From: Clostridiaceae bacterium M8S5
GTDB taxonomy: Bacteria > Bacillota > Clostridia > Tissierellales > MCWD3
Reading direction: 5' to 3'
DNA length: 64,000 bases
NCBI GenBank assembly: GCA_029227815.1
Contig: CP118523.1
Location: 1,302,001 to 1,366,000, forward strand
Each line of letters opens with the position of its first letter. Position 1 is the first letter of the stretch. Shown piece after piece: positions 28,701 through 37,185 of this stretch. The notes under the pieces were generated by a model. That model did not search any database, was not told where the DNA came from, and saw nothing but the letters and a program-made list of their open reading frames with translations. The position numbers and the translations under genes were made by a program.

Positions 28701-31097
28701 GTATACCTTAAAATGGGAGAGTATGAAAAATGCTATGAATATACAAAGATAATAAACAAGCTATACGATAAAGAAGTAGTTAGATGGCAAGATGAAAATA
28801 GATATAAATTTTTTTTAATAGAGTTTTATTATAAATTTAACCGATGGGAGCTAATAGAAGATATTCATAAAGAGCTTATTAATCAAAAAAATAGTATGGA
28901 TGAATATTTGGTATCAGAAACTACTAAAACGCTTACTTTATGCTGTAAGAATGGCAAGCTTGATTACAATAAACTAGATATAGTCATAGATAATATAAAA
29001 AAAATGCAGTCTTATAGAAATAGGAGATATGCAGTAATACAAATTTTAGAACTGGCATTACTTTACAATGATAATCAATATGCAAAAAAGGTTTTAAAAA
29101 AAGATGATGAGTTATCAAAGATATTTACTAACGAGTATTTTGATATGAAAAACAAATTGTTCCATGCTTTTATTGAAGATAAAAATAAAGAAGAACTTAT
29201 AAGGCTCAAAGCTATTATAAAATCGAAGAGTATACAAGACTTAGAAGCTATAGTGAATTTCAGCATTGGGAATTTACATTTAAACGATAAAGAGTATGTG
29301 GAGGCTATTAACTGTTATATAAATACTCTTTATATATTCCATAGAACAGTATCTAAGATAAGAAATAATAAGCTAATTAGAAAATTTATATATAGTATAA
29401 TAATAAAAGATGCAAAAAAGAGATTAAATGAATGTATTAAACATATTTACAAGGAAGAGGATAGTATAGATGATACTCTCTTAACTGCTGATGATAGTTT
29501 ATATGATATGCTTAGGAATAACAAATTTTTAGAAATGCTAACAAGACAAAAATGCTCTTCTCAACTAGTCAATATCGATTCAATACAGATGCTAGTAGAT
29601 AATTTTACATCAAATTGTGAGACTAATCTTAAATTAATATTAAGGTATGCTATGAGAATGACTCTAGCTGACAGAGGATTTATTGCAGTGAAGAAAGACG
29701 AAAGCTACTATATAATAGCAGAGCATAGTATAGGAAATGTACAAGATAATAAGTATATATATAATATAATTGATTACGTAAATAAAAATAGAAACATAAT
29801 AATATTTAATAGAGTAGATAACAAAGTACAAAACAAGCTAATATCAGAGCAAATGAATGATGATATAACTGGCTTAGTTTGTTTACCAATAATAGAGAAA
29901 AAAGACGAATATACTATAAATGAAAGACGAAAAATGAGTAATATAGTTGAAAATAAAATTGTAGCATATCTCTATATAGAGACAGACAAATTAATCAATC
30001 GAATAAGCAATGATTTAATACCGATGTTTAAAACATTAGCTTCTTTGGCATATGTAAATTTAGACATCTATAGTCTAAAAGCTAAATCATCAACAGATAA
30101 ACTTATGGGAATAAAAAACAGAGAATACCTAGAATACAGCTTTGATGATATACTTAAAAATGTGAGTGAAGACTCTATATTCTCAATAATTATGGCTGAT
30201 ATAGATAGATTTAAGAATGTCAATGATAAATTTGGTCATCAAAAAGGAGATCAGATATTAAGAAAGATAGGGAAGATACTATTAAGTAGTGTTAGAAGAG
30301 ATGACATAGTAGGTAGATATGGTGGAGAAGAATTTTTAATAATATTATATAATAATGATACTGATACTGCTTACAGTATTGCCGAAAAGATACGTAAAAA
30401 AGTAGAAAATGATAATTTGTTAGGAAAAGATAATCCTTTGACTATAAGCTTAGGTATATCAACTTACCCGACGCAAGGAACGCATAAAGAAGAATTAATA
30501 GCCAAGGCAGACCAAGCACTATATAGCGCGAAAAAAACTGGTAGAAATAAAACCGTGATTTGGAGTAATACTATAGGTAAAACAGCTAGGTTAGATAAGC
30601 TTGCAGGAATTGTATCAGGGAATATAGTAAATGACCAGAGAAATGTACTAGTAATGATAGAGATAATAGATTTGCTTAAAAGGGAATTATCAAAAAAAGA
30701 TAAGATATATTTAGCGCTAGGTAGGCTTATAGAAATAGTAGAAGCTTACAGCGGGGTTTTGATAACTTTGAATAAAGAAAAATATACCAAAGATATTTAT
30801 TCAAGAAAGAGATTTACAGATGATTGGATAGAATATCCAAACATAAACAAAAAAATTATAGAAAAAATAATCAAGACTAGAAGAGGAGAGTTTTTAATTG
30901 ATTGGGAAAATATAGAAGAAAAGGAGCTATTCACAGGAAACCCAAACTGGTTTTCATTGATTTTAGTCCCTATTATATTTGAAGGTAAACTTAAAGGAAT
31001 ATTACAATTGTCTGTTCCATTGAATGAAAAAGAATTTGATTATGAAACCTATAATTTTGTAAGCATAATTGGAGAGATAATGTCTGGAATGCTATAA
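25785..31097 (+). CDS. giant signalling protein: kinase-like, STAND ATPase, TPR, GAF, GGDEF, GAF
   Basis: 1770-residue cytoplasmic protein. Residues 1-260 resemble a Ser/Thr kinase: Lys37 in VLLKVL and a catalytic loop VDFKADN at 134-140 are kept, but LKLKLKSY replaces DFG, so the metal-binding Asp is gone. About 270-600 is a STAND-like ATPase (GSSGIGKT near 298, YIILDDID near 414, KGNPAYIEEVL). About 690-1220 is helical, TPR-like. A GAF-like region (1265-1430) precedes an intact diguanylate cyclase: RYGGEEF near 1510 with the inhibitory RxxD site (RRDD) five residues before it. A second GAF-like region ends the protein. Start ATG 25785 follows AGGAAG; GTG 25776 is too close. Likely makes c-di-GMP under control of ATPase/TPR sensing. 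Confidence 0.88.
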   Translation: MELINKQYRINSIYKREHNGIVYQATDLIRNKIVLLKVLSNSIKNKPLIEFLTKNFISIRSIKHKTIAQDMLFDLICTIDNKPNYNKQYFFITEYIDTITLNDYTGEFTVKQVINMMIEISKIADYLYTKGKIYVDFKADNLFLFKDKGNLKLKLKSYISANESNINYIINKSKDTSDKAKDNKENLYSYIYSIASIGNYLLSKVSNKEDNKYVHLRDIVKSINIEKTLNEYKNVSSLLITLSKLCDEVKNEDIFRFKEVLNFDTPTICRDNLINYILNVNKHKQEGIYKEKLITVNGSSGIGKTRLLKEIAYRLKMEGSYVYTSKISENKQKLKPIVDILKTMISVCQNRASQQNKYHLLSKYGSELVKIVPELSYIDNIKPSTLLKGRREELRLYNRILNFMLDFIKDEPTYIILDDIDYCDEHTIKLITYMVNNIKNSPLVFIVSYNRELNKERYQHNKNLLNNKDIHELKLMRFNINETAEFIQNILEMNYLPIKFATRVMRDTKGNPAYIEEVLKNLYNHKELFINEDGYWERKYQDYAEIRIPSNIEQAINEQLNMTTQYQYEVLKCVCIFKTPVSWEVIKSLVGFKDDKLVKVVDELLEINILEKTVGDYGFTYNLKNVHTKQYVYRKINIIERKMLHKKASIVLRDIYEVSVNFNYDEIIYHCIMSGEKEKAIDYVIKFAKNMQNMMIISQAIELWNYAKELLEDSDNYRKLEVLYNLSKLYLLYTDIENCMKLARDGLEIAISYGYSYYIVNFKNVISDLLNMQKHFKEAESYVKEAKLMAEEIGYIDGYLESVKILNRVYFSVSRLDDIFTLCNKYINVAQKQQRVNYLGHLYNQIGVVNILRSNMDEGLIYVNKGVSYFEKCNNIEDILGYLIVLNNLGVIYEEYIDDFDKALHYFRKGLELSKEYNLIDNALSFNNSLGESLIRRDLYSEALAHFLKLKEESNEYNDKRLMFIVNVNIAIVYLKMGEYEKCYEYTKIINKLYDKEVVRWQDENRYKFFLIEFYYKFNRWELIEDIHKELINQKNSMDEYLVSETTKTLTLCCKNGKLDYNKLDIVIDNIKKMQSYRNRRYAVIQILELALLYNDNQYAKKVLKKDDELSKIFTNEYFDMKNKLFHAFIEDKNKEELIRLKAIIKSKSIQDLEAIVNFSIGNLHLNDKEYVEAINCYINTLYIFHRTVSKIRNNKLIRKFIYSIIIKDAKKRLNECIKHIYKEEDSIDDTLLTADDSLYDMLRNNKFLEMLTRQKCSSQLVNIDSIQMLVDNFTSNCETNLKLILRYAMRMTLADRGFIAVKKDESYYIIAEHSIGNVQDNKYIYNIIDYVNKNRNIIIFNRVDNKVQNKLISEQMNDDITGLVCLPIIEKKDEYTINERRKMSNIVENKIVAYLYIETDKLINRISNDLIPMFKTLASLAYVNLDIYSLKAKSSTDKLMGIKNREYLEYSFDDILKNVSEDSIFSIIMADIDRFKNVNDKFGHQKGDQILRKIGKILLSSVRRDDIVGRYGGEEFLIILYNNDTDTAYSIAEKIRKKVENDNLLGKDNPLTISLGISTYPTQGTHKEELIAKADQALYSAKKTGRNKTVIWSNTIGKTARLDKLAGIVSGNIVNDQRNVLVMIEIIDLLKRELSKKDKIYLALGRLIEIVEAYSGVLITLNKEKYTKDIYSRKRFTDDWIEYPNINKKIIEKIIKTRRGEFLIDWENIEEKELFTGNPNWFSLILVPIIFEGKLKGILQLSVPLNEKEFDYETYNFVSIIGEIMSGML

Positions 31098-31199
31098 TAA
31101 TATTCAAGGAACTATAATTTTAATGTTTTTAGTTATTATATTTTAGACTAATCAAAAATAACAAAAGAAGATAAAGATCTGATAATGGAGGGGATATTA

Positions 31200-32201
31200 A
31201 TGGCAGTTACAATAAAAGATGTTGCTAGATTAGCAGAAGTATCGATTTCAACAGTTTCAAGGGTAATAAACGATTCAAAACCAGTAAGTCCAGAAGTTAG
31301 GAAAAAAGTACTAAAGATAATAGAAGAAATAGGGTATAAGCCAAATGAAATAGCAAGGTCATTAGTTACAAAAAAATCCTTTTTAATAGGAGTTATTATT
31401 TCTGACATAGGTCATTCATATGTTGCAGAAATGGTTAGAGGAATAGAAGAAATAGGCAAGATGTATAATTATGATATATTATTGTGTAGCTCATATGGAG
31501 ATACCATAGCCCAAAAAAAATACATTCAACTACTAAACAGTAAACAGGTAGCAGGGATAGTTATAATAGGAGAGCAATTAATCAAAGAAGTAGAAGCAGA
31601 TATTAAAACTTTAGAGATTCCTTTTGTGTATTTAAGTAGGAATTCTATATCTAAAGGAACTCCAAGCGTACAAGTTGATAATTATGAGGCATCATATGAA
31701 ATGACTAACTACTTATTATCATTAGGACATAGAAATATAGCATTCATAGGAGACATAAAAGAAGAAAATACTATGGAGCTGCAAAAACTAAATGGATATA
31801 AAGATGCATTATACGAATATGAAGATGCTAAAGAAAATGTAATAAAAGTTAAAGATAGTAGCTATGAAAAAGGATATAATGCTGGGGTAGAATTACTTAA
31901 AAAAATAGGAGATGTAACCGCTGTGATATGTAGCAAAGATGAAATAGCAGTTGGATTAATAAACTATTTAAATGACAATAATATAGTAGTGCCAGACGAT
32001 ATATCAGTAACAGGATTTGGAGATTATAAGATAGCGTCTTTAATTAGGCCAAAGCTTACAACAATCAAAGAACCTTTCTATGATATAGGAGCAGTTGCAA
32101 TCAGAAGAATAATAAAAGAGATAAAAGGTGAAAAATCTCAAGATGAGATTATAAAATTACCATTTCAAATACAAAAACGAGGTAGTTGTAAAAAACTATA
32201 A
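31200..32201 (+). CDS. LacI-family transcriptional regulator
   Basis: 333-residue DNA-binding repressor or activator. The N-terminal helix-turn-helix and hinge are clear: TIKDVARLAEVSISTVSRVIND, then PEVRKKVLKIIEEIGYKPNEIARSL. Residues 60-333 form the periplasmic-binding-like effector domain. Start at ATG 31200, after GGAGGGG; ATG 31185 overlaps that site. Nothing nearby encodes a sugar transporter, so neither the ligand nor the targets can be guessed; a CcpA-like global role is possible but unproven. Confidence 0.92.
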   Translation: MAVTIKDVARLAEVSISTVSRVINDSKPVSPEVRKKVLKIIEEIGYKPNEIARSLVTKKSFLIGVIISDIGHSYVAEMVRGIEEIGKMYNYDILLCSSYGDTIAQKKYIQLLNSKQVAGIVIIGEQLIKEVEADIKTLEIPFVYLSRNSISKGTPSVQVDNYEASYEMTNYLLSLGHRNIAFIGDIKEENTMELQKLNGYKDALYEYEDAKENVIKVKDSSYEKGYNAGVELLKKIGDVTAVICSKDEIAVGLINYLNDNNIVVPDDISVTGFGDYKIASLIRPKLTTIKEPFYDIGAVAIRRIIKEIKGEKSQDEIIKLPFQIQKRGSCKKL

Positions 32202-32265
32202 CAAGTATAAAAGCCTTCAATATTTGTAATAATAAATTTTAGATAAATTTTATTGGAGGTGTATT

Positions 32266-32508
32266 ATGCATAAGAAAATTTTAGTAGAAGACTCTTTAAC
32301 AGATGTTAGCAAATATTTAAATGGTAAAGGTTTTGATGTTAGCACAATAGAAAATAGTGATATTAATAGTTGTGATGCTATTGTTGTAACAGGTGGAGAT
32401 TCAAATATTATGGGAATAAGCAACACTGAGACAGATAAACCAATTATAAATGCAAGAGGAAAAACATCAGAAGAGATATATAATCAAATAAAGGAGACAT
32501 TATCATAA
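32266..32508 (+). CDS. YkuS/UPF0180 family protein
   Basis: 80-residue protein of unknown function matching B. subtilis YkuS over its full length: VEDSLTDVSKYLNGKGFDV, then AIVVTGGDSNIMGI and a C-terminal helix. GGAGGTG precedes ATG 32266. It follows the LacI gene by 64 bases and ends before a clear terminator, so the two may form an operon. Confidence 0.85.
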   Translation: MHKKILVEDSLTDVSKYLNGKGFDVSTIENSDINSCDAIVVTGGDSNIMGISNTETDKPIINARGKTSEEIYNQIKETLS

Positions 32509-32577
32509 ACTTTAAAGATATGCGTAAAAGACAATCCTATATGTTAACAGAAACTGAATTTTATAGTAAGAATTTAA

Positions 32578-32602
32578 AGACCCTCATAAGGAGGGTTTTT
32601 TA
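32578..32602 (+). terminator. terminator after the YkuS-like gene
   Basis: GACCCTC, ATAAG loop, GAGGG followed by TTTTTT. Confidence 0.9.
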
Positions 32603-32664
32603 AATGAGCGATTTATCATAATAAAGCGTTAAAATACTAAAATTTATAAAGTCTAAAAAATTTT

Positions 32665-32694
32665 TTGAAATTTATACACAAAAAGGAGTATAAT
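32665..32694 (+). promoter_or_regulatory. sigma-A promoter of hutH
   Basis: TTGAAA (32665-32670), an 18-base spacer, TATAAT (32689-32694). A start near 32701 gives a leader of about 117 bases. Confidence 0.7.
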
Positions 32695-32700
32695 AGTATT

Positions 32701-32817
32701 GGTCGAGATTTTACAAAAGTAATAAGGTTGTCTTTATAGTTAGACTAGATAACCTTTGGGTATTTATCCTAAGATATAAACCATATAGATAAAATATTAT
32801 AATAGGAGTGTGTAATT
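32701..32817 (+). promoter_or_regulatory. structured 5' leader of hutH
   Basis: A hairpin pairs AAGGTT (32724-32729) with AACCTT (32751-32756) and inside it GTCT with AGAC; a weaker GGGT/ATCC hairpin follows. There is no U tract, so it is not an attenuator of the classic type. It matches no riboswitch or T-box that I know. Confidence 0.4.
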
Positions 32818-34344
32818 ATGAATACTGTTTTTATTGATGGGAATAGCTTAAGTATCAAAGATGTTGTGAATGTAGCAAGAAACTTTTATAAGGTAGAACT
32901 TACAGAAGAATCTAAAATACGTATAAAGCGTGCAAGAAAGCTGGTCGATGATCTAGTTGATAAGGAAAAGATTGTATACGGTATCACGACTGGTTTTGGA
33001 AAATTCAGCGATACATATATATCCAAGGAAGAAACTATGGAGCTACAAGAAAATCTAATAAAAAGCCATGCATGTGGAGTAGGAAATCCTTTAGAAGAAG
33101 ATGTTGTAAGAGCAATTATGCTATTGAGAGTAAATGCTTTAGCAAAAGGACATTCTGGAATAAGACTAAGTACATTACAATCACTCATAGACATGATAAA
33201 CAAAGATGTACATCCAATAATACCAGAGAAAGGTTCACTAGGTGCAAGTGGAGATTTAGCTCCTTTAGCTCACATGGTGCTGGTATTATTAGGTAAGGGT
33301 GAGGCTATATATAAAGGTGAAAAAGTGAGTGGATTAAAAGCTTTAGAAATGGCAAATATAGAGCCCGTTAGATTGACATCTAAAGAGGGACTAGCATTAA
33401 TAAATGGAACTCAAGTTATGACAGCAATTGGAACTTTAGCAGTTTATGATGCAATTAATCTTTATAAAACAGCAGACATTGTAGCAGGTTTGACAATAGA
33501 AGCATTAAATGGTATAACAGATGCTTTTGACAGTAGAGTTCATCAGTTGAGACGACATCAGGGGCAAATAAACACAGCAAGTAATATGTTGAAGATTTTA
33601 GATGGTAGCAATATGACAACGAGACAAGGAGAGATTAGAGTACAAGATGCTTATACACTTAGATGTTTACCACAAATTCATGGAGCAGTAAAAGATGCTA
33701 TAAGCTTTGTAAAGAGTAAGATAGATATAGAAATAAATTCTGTAACAGACAATCCATTATTGTTCCCAGACGAGGGAGATGTTATTTCTCAAGGAAACTT
33801 CCATGGAGAGCCTATGGCATTACCGTTTGACTATTTATCTATAGCTCTTAGTGAATTGGCTAACGTATCAGAGAGAAGACTTGAAAGATTAGTTAATCCT
33901 GCGCTAAGTGGTCTGCCGGCCTTCTTGTCTAAAAAAGGTGGTTTGAATTCAGGCTTCATGATAGTACAATATTCCGCAGCAGCATTGGTATCCGAGAACA
34001 AAGCTATATCTCATCCAGCTAGTGTTGATTCAATACCATCATCAGCTAATCAAGAAGACCATGTTTCAATGGGAACTATAGCTATTAGAAAGGCAGCTGA
34101 GATATTAAAAAATACAAGTGCAGTATTAGCAATGGAGTGTTTGGCTGCCTGCCAAGCAATCGACCTACAAGAAAATAAAGGATTGGGTAAAGCTACTAGT
34201 ATTGCATACGATATAATTAGAAAACAAGTTGACACAATAGAAAATGATGTTATAATGTACAAAGAGATAGACAAAGTTAAAGACATACTAAGTACAAATG
34301 AGATATTAGAAAAAGTTGAAGAAAAAATTGGAGAGTTAAGCTAA
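32818..34344 (+). CDS. hutH: histidine ammonia-lyase
   Basis: Removes ammonia from L-histidine to give trans-urocanate, first step of histidine fermentation to glutamate. Full length (508 residues). The MIO electrophile forms from Ala-Ser-Gly in GSLGASGDLAPLAHM (near residue 143); the conserved YGITTGFGKF, NGTQVM, and SVTDNPLLFP segments are all present, as is a late QEDHVSMG. AGGAGTG precedes the ATG. There is no hutU, hutI, hutG or formiminotransferase beside it, so the rest of the pathway lies elsewhere or urocanate is used differently. It has a sigma-A promoter and structured leader of its own. Confidence 0.95.
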   Translation: MNTVFIDGNSLSIKDVVNVARNFYKVELTEESKIRIKRARKLVDDLVDKEKIVYGITTGFGKFSDTYISKEETMELQENLIKSHACGVGNPLEEDVVRAIMLLRVNALAKGHSGIRLSTLQSLIDMINKDVHPIIPEKGSLGASGDLAPLAHMVLVLLGKGEAIYKGEKVSGLKALEMANIEPVRLTSKEGLALINGTQVMTAIGTLAVYDAINLYKTADIVAGLTIEALNGITDAFDSRVHQLRRHQGQINTASNMLKILDGSNMTTRQGEIRVQDAYTLRCLPQIHGAVKDAISFVKSKIDIEINSVTDNPLLFPDEGDVISQGNFHGEPMALPFDYLSIALSELANVSERRLERLVNPALSGLPAFLSKKGGLNSGFMIVQYSAAALVSENKAISHPASVDSIPSSANQEDHVSMGTIAIRKAAEILKNTSAVLAMECLAACQAIDLQENKGLGKATSIAYDIIRKQVDTIENDVIMYKEIDKVKDILSTNEILEKVEEKIGELS

Positions 34345-34373
34345 ATAAATAGTTAGCTATAGAGGTGATGTAA

Positions 34374-34553
34374 TTGATAAGCAAAGAATTAATTGACAAA
34401 ATAAATGCTCTAGCGAAAAAATCAAAGACAGTTGGATTATCTAGTGAAGAAAAAGAAGAACAAGCAAGACTTAGAAAAGAGTATTTAGCAGGGTTTAGGG
34501 AGAACTTTAAAAAACAAGTTGAATCAATAGAGGTTATAAAAGACGAGAACTAA
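34374..34553 (+). CDS. DUF896/YnzC family small protein
   Basis: 59-residue protein starting at TTG 34374 after AGAGGTGATG. The sequence runs LISKELIDKINALAKKSK, then GLSSEEKEEQARLRKEYL and AGFRENFKKQVESIEVI, which matches the DUF896 (UPF0291) family of B. subtilis YnzC: two helices forming a hairpin. Function unknown, sometimes linked to SOS or stress regulons in Bacillus. It lies 29 bases after hutH and is followed by an unusually large hairpin. Confidence 0.9.
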   Translation: MISKELIDKINALAKKSKTVGLSSEEKEEQARLRKEYLAGFRENFKKQVESIEVIKDEN

Positions 34554-34574
34554 AACTAAATATAAGAAACTATG

Positions 34575-34664
34575 AGTTGCTTCATAATAATGATAATACT
34601 GTAGATCATCTAAGCTTTCAATAAGGAAATTACAAGTATAATCATTATGGAAGCAACTTTTTTT
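34575..34664 (+). terminator. large composite hairpin terminator
   Basis: AGTTGCTTC pairs with GAAGCAACT, continuing inward through ATGAT/ATCAT and ATACT/AGTAT, for about 25 paired bases around a loop of some 35 bases, followed by seven T residues. Longer than any other terminator in the window. Confidence 0.8.
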
Positions 34665-34780
34665 GAAAAAATTATCAATTGAAAATGATTGCAGGAAATT
34701 TAGAAAATTTGTAGAAATAAATAGTTAAGAGAAATTGGGCATCATTAAATTTGTCGAATACTCACGAAGGGGGAGAAAAT

Positions 34781-35239
34781 ATGAGTGAAAAACAGTTTGT
34801 TGTTTTCAAATTAGGAAAAGAAGAATATGGTATTGATATAATGAATGTTAAGGAAATTGGTCCATATCAGGAAAGTATCAAAATACCCAATGCACCTTCT
34901 TTTGTAGAAGGCATAATAAATTATAGAGGAAATGTTATACCAATTATATGCTTAAAAAAGAGATTTGGTTTGGATATGACAGAGGTAGATAAAAATACAA
35001 GAATAATTGTAATAAATTTACATGAAAAACAGATAGGTTTTCTTGTTGATGAAGCGTCACAAACAATAAGGCTATCAGATGACTCAATAGATGCAGCTCC
35101 AGACATTGTAAGTGGCATAGATAGAAAATACATAACTGGAGTAGGTAAACTTGATAATAGATTAATTATTCTCATTGATTTAGAAAGAGTATTAAGCGAA
35201 GCAGAAAAAGTAGAGATTTATAATATGAAAGTTGAGTAA
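34781..35239 (+). CDS. CheW-like chemotaxis coupling protein
   Basis: 152-residue single CheW domain that links methyl-accepting receptors to CheA. Typical sequence: QFVVFKLGKEEYGIDIMNVKEI, then IPNAPSFVEGIINYRGNVIPIICLKKRFGL and a C-terminal ITGVGKLDNRLIILIDLERVLS. Start at ATG 34781 after AAGGGGGAG; an in-frame TTG at 34751 precedes that site. No CheA, CheY or receptor gene is adjacent. It is followed by the DegS-like kinase after a 113-base gap with regulatory structure. Confidence 0.92.
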   Translation: MSEKQFVVFKLGKEEYGIDIMNVKEIGPYQESIKIPNAPSFVEGIINYRGNVIPIICLKKRFGLDMTEVDKNTRIIVINLHEKQIGFLVDEASQTIRLSDDSIDAAPDIVSGIDRKYITGVGKLDNRLIILIDLERVLSEAEKVEIYNMKVE

Positions 35240-35242
35240 TAA

Positions 35243-35357
35243 TCCTCAAAATTAACACCATTTGTTTAGAGATATAGTAGTTTAAATTATATAAATGGTT
35301 AATGTAAGTATAGTAAAGAAAAAAGTTAGTAATATATTTTGAGGAGGCAATGGTGTT
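35243..35357 (+). promoter_or_regulatory. leader with alternative pairings over the kinase ribosome binding site
   Basis: TCCTCAAAAT (35243-35252) is the exact complement of ATTTTGAGGA (35336-35345), which contains the ribosome binding site of the next gene. AACACCATT (35254-35262) is complementary both to AATGGTGTT at the start codon (35349-35357) and, in part, to AAATGGTTAA (35293-35302). These pairings compete, which is the layout of an RNA switch. Confidence 0.45.
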
Positions 35358-36525
35358 AGTCATGCAAAATGATATTTTAACTGCAAATAGGATTCATAGT
35401 ATACTTGGTAATGCTTTAAATACTATAGCAGAGGGGAAGAAAGAAATATTTGAAATAGCAGAAAGCGTAAGAAAAGAGTGTGATATAGTAAACTCAAAAT
35501 TAGTTCTGCTAAAATCTAAAATAGAAACTATTATTAATGAGTTAGATATACTCGAACTAGAGGAGAAAAAGGCTAGATTTGAATTGATGAGAGTTAGCAA
35601 GAATTTCAATGAATTTAATGAAGAACATATAAAAAATGCTTACGAAAATGCAAATAATTTTAGAATAAATTTGGTATTAAAACGACAAGAGGAAAAAGAT
35701 CTTATTAACCGTAGAAATGAATTAGAGATAAGGTATAGAAACCTTGCTAAAACATTAGAAAAAGCTGATGGGTTAGGTTCTAAGATTTGTACAGCGATAG
35801 ATTACCTTAATGGAAATCTTGAAGAAATCATAGATTCAATAGAAGATATGGATAGAAAGAAATACTATGGTGTAAAAATTATAAAAGCTCAAGAAAGAGA
35901 AAGAAAAAAAATAGCAAGAGAGATACATGATGGGCCAGCTCAATCAATGGCTAATATAGTACTAAAAGCTGAGCTGTGTGAAAAATTATTATATAAAGAT
36001 CCTAATAGAGCTAAAGATGAGCTTGGAAGTTTAAAAAGTGTAGTCAGAGGATGTCTAACAGATGTACGTAGGATTATATATGATTTAAGACCTATGTCTC
36101 TTGATGATTTAGGTTTAATACCCACTATAGAAAAATTAAAAAATAGATTTAGCGAAGAAACAGGTATTGACGTTAAATTTAAAATACTTGGAGAACACGA
36201 ATATATAAATTCAATAGTACAATTATCAATTTTTAGAGTAATTCAAGAAGCACTTAGTAATATAATAAAGCACTCAAAAGCAAGAAATGTAGAGATTATA
36301 TTAGAATATGTAAATGGATGCTTGAATGTAGCTGTAAAAGATGATGGTATTGGTTTTGATATAGAGCATACAGGAAATGAAGAAGATTCTAATAGCGGTT
36401 TCGGAATGCTTGGAATGAAAGAAAGAGTTGAATTATTAAGCGGACAAATAAAAGTAGAATCGGTTCCTTACAAAGGTACAACAATAAGCGTTTCTATACC
36501 GTATTTAGGAAAGGATGAACACTAA
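35353..36525 (+). CDS. DegS-like cytoplasmic sensor histidine kinase
   Basis: 390-residue soluble kinase of the HisKA_3 class. The first 170 residues are a long coiled coil like the sensor part of DegS. The phosphoacceptor region is REIHDGPAQSMANIVLKAELCEKLL (His near residue 193), then DLRPMSLDDLGLIPTIEKL, and the ATPase domain has FRVIQEALSNIIKHSKA and DDGIGFD with GFGMLGMKERVELL. No membrane segment. Start uncertain: ATG 35350, GTG 35353 and ATG 35362 are in frame; GTG 35353 has the best spacing to GAGGAGG. The regulator gene begins next to its stop. Confidence 0.88.
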   Translation: MLVMQNDILTANRIHSILGNALNTIAEGKKEIFEIAESVRKECDIVNSKLVLLKSKIETIINELDILELEEKKARFELMRVSKNFNEFNEEHIKNAYENANNFRINLVLKRQEEKDLINRRNELEIRYRNLAKTLEKADGLGSKICTAIDYLNGNLEEIIDSIEDMDRKKYYGVKIIKAQERERKKIAREIHDGPAQSMANIVLKAELCEKLLYKDPNRAKDELGSLKSVVRGCLTDVRRIIYDLRPMSLDDLGLIPTIEKLKNRFSEETGIDVKFKILGEHEYINSIVQLSIFRVIQEALSNIIKHSKARNVEIILEYVNGCLNVAVKDDGIGFDIEHTGNEEDSNSGFGMLGMKERVELLSGQIKVESVPYKGTTISVSIPYLGKDEH

Positions 36526-36526
36526 G

Positions 36527-37180
36527 ATGGATAATAATATAATAACAATAATGATAGCAGATGACCATGCGTTGATGAGACAAGGTCTAAAACAAATATT
36601 AGAGCTTGAGGATGATATAAAGGTCATTGAGGAAACTAAAGATGGCGAAGAAACAATCCAGAGATGTTTAGAGATAAAGCCAGATGTAGTGTTACTTGAT
36701 ATCAATATGCCTAAATTAAGTGGGATAGAAGTCTTAAGAAGACTAAAGGATATAGGTATTGATACAAAAATAATAATGCTAACTATACACAATGATGTGG
36801 AATATTTAAGTGAGACACTTAATATAGGTGCAGATGGCTATGTATTGAAAGATGCAGAGTCAAGTACATTAATAAATGCAATAAGAAACGTAATGGGAGG
36901 AAGTAGGTTCATACAATCTTCAATAGCTAACTTGCTTTCCCAAAGATATAAAAATGATGACGACGGGTTAGCGGGTAACAAAAAGAATCTAACGAAGAGA
37001 GAATATGAGGTTATTACACTGATAGCAGAGGGCTTAAATAATAAGGAAATAGCTAAGCGGTTGTTTATTAGCGAAAAGACAGTGAAAAATCATGTATCAA
37101 ATATATTTAAAAAAATAGAAGTAACAGATAGAATACAAGCTGCAATATTTGCGTATAAAAATAATATAAAAAAAATATAA
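36527..37180 (+). CDS. DegU/NarL-type response regulator
   Basis: 217-residue regulator: receiver domain (IADDHALMRQG, phospho-Asp in VVLLDINMPKLSG, Lys in VLKDA) and a LuxR-type helix-turn-helix (LTKREYEVITLIAEGLNNKEIAKRLFISEKTVKNHVSNIFKK). Cotranscribed with the DegS-like kinase; I prefer ATG 36527, one base past the kinase stop, over ATG 36515, which overlaps AAGGA. In Bacillus DegU controls motility, exoenzymes and competence; here CheW upstream fits a motility link. Its terminator is nearly duplicated 275 bases downstream, around a small peptide gene. Confidence 0.9.
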   Translation: MDNNIITIMIADDHALMRQGLKQILELEDDIKVIEETKDGEETIQRCLEIKPDVVLLDINMPKLSGIEVLRRLKDIGIDTKIIMLTIHNDVEYLSETLNIGADGYVLKDAESSTLINAIRNVMGGSRFIQSSIANLLSQRYKNDDDGLAGNKKNLTKREYEVITLIAEGLNNKEIAKRLFISEKTVKNHVSNIFKKIEVTDRIQAAIFAYKNNIKKI

Positions 37181-37185
37181 GAGAT

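Noticed and set aside
35350-35352. ATG 35350 as kinase start
   Set aside because: Only two bases from GAGGAGG; GTG 35353 is better spaced, though the choice remains open.
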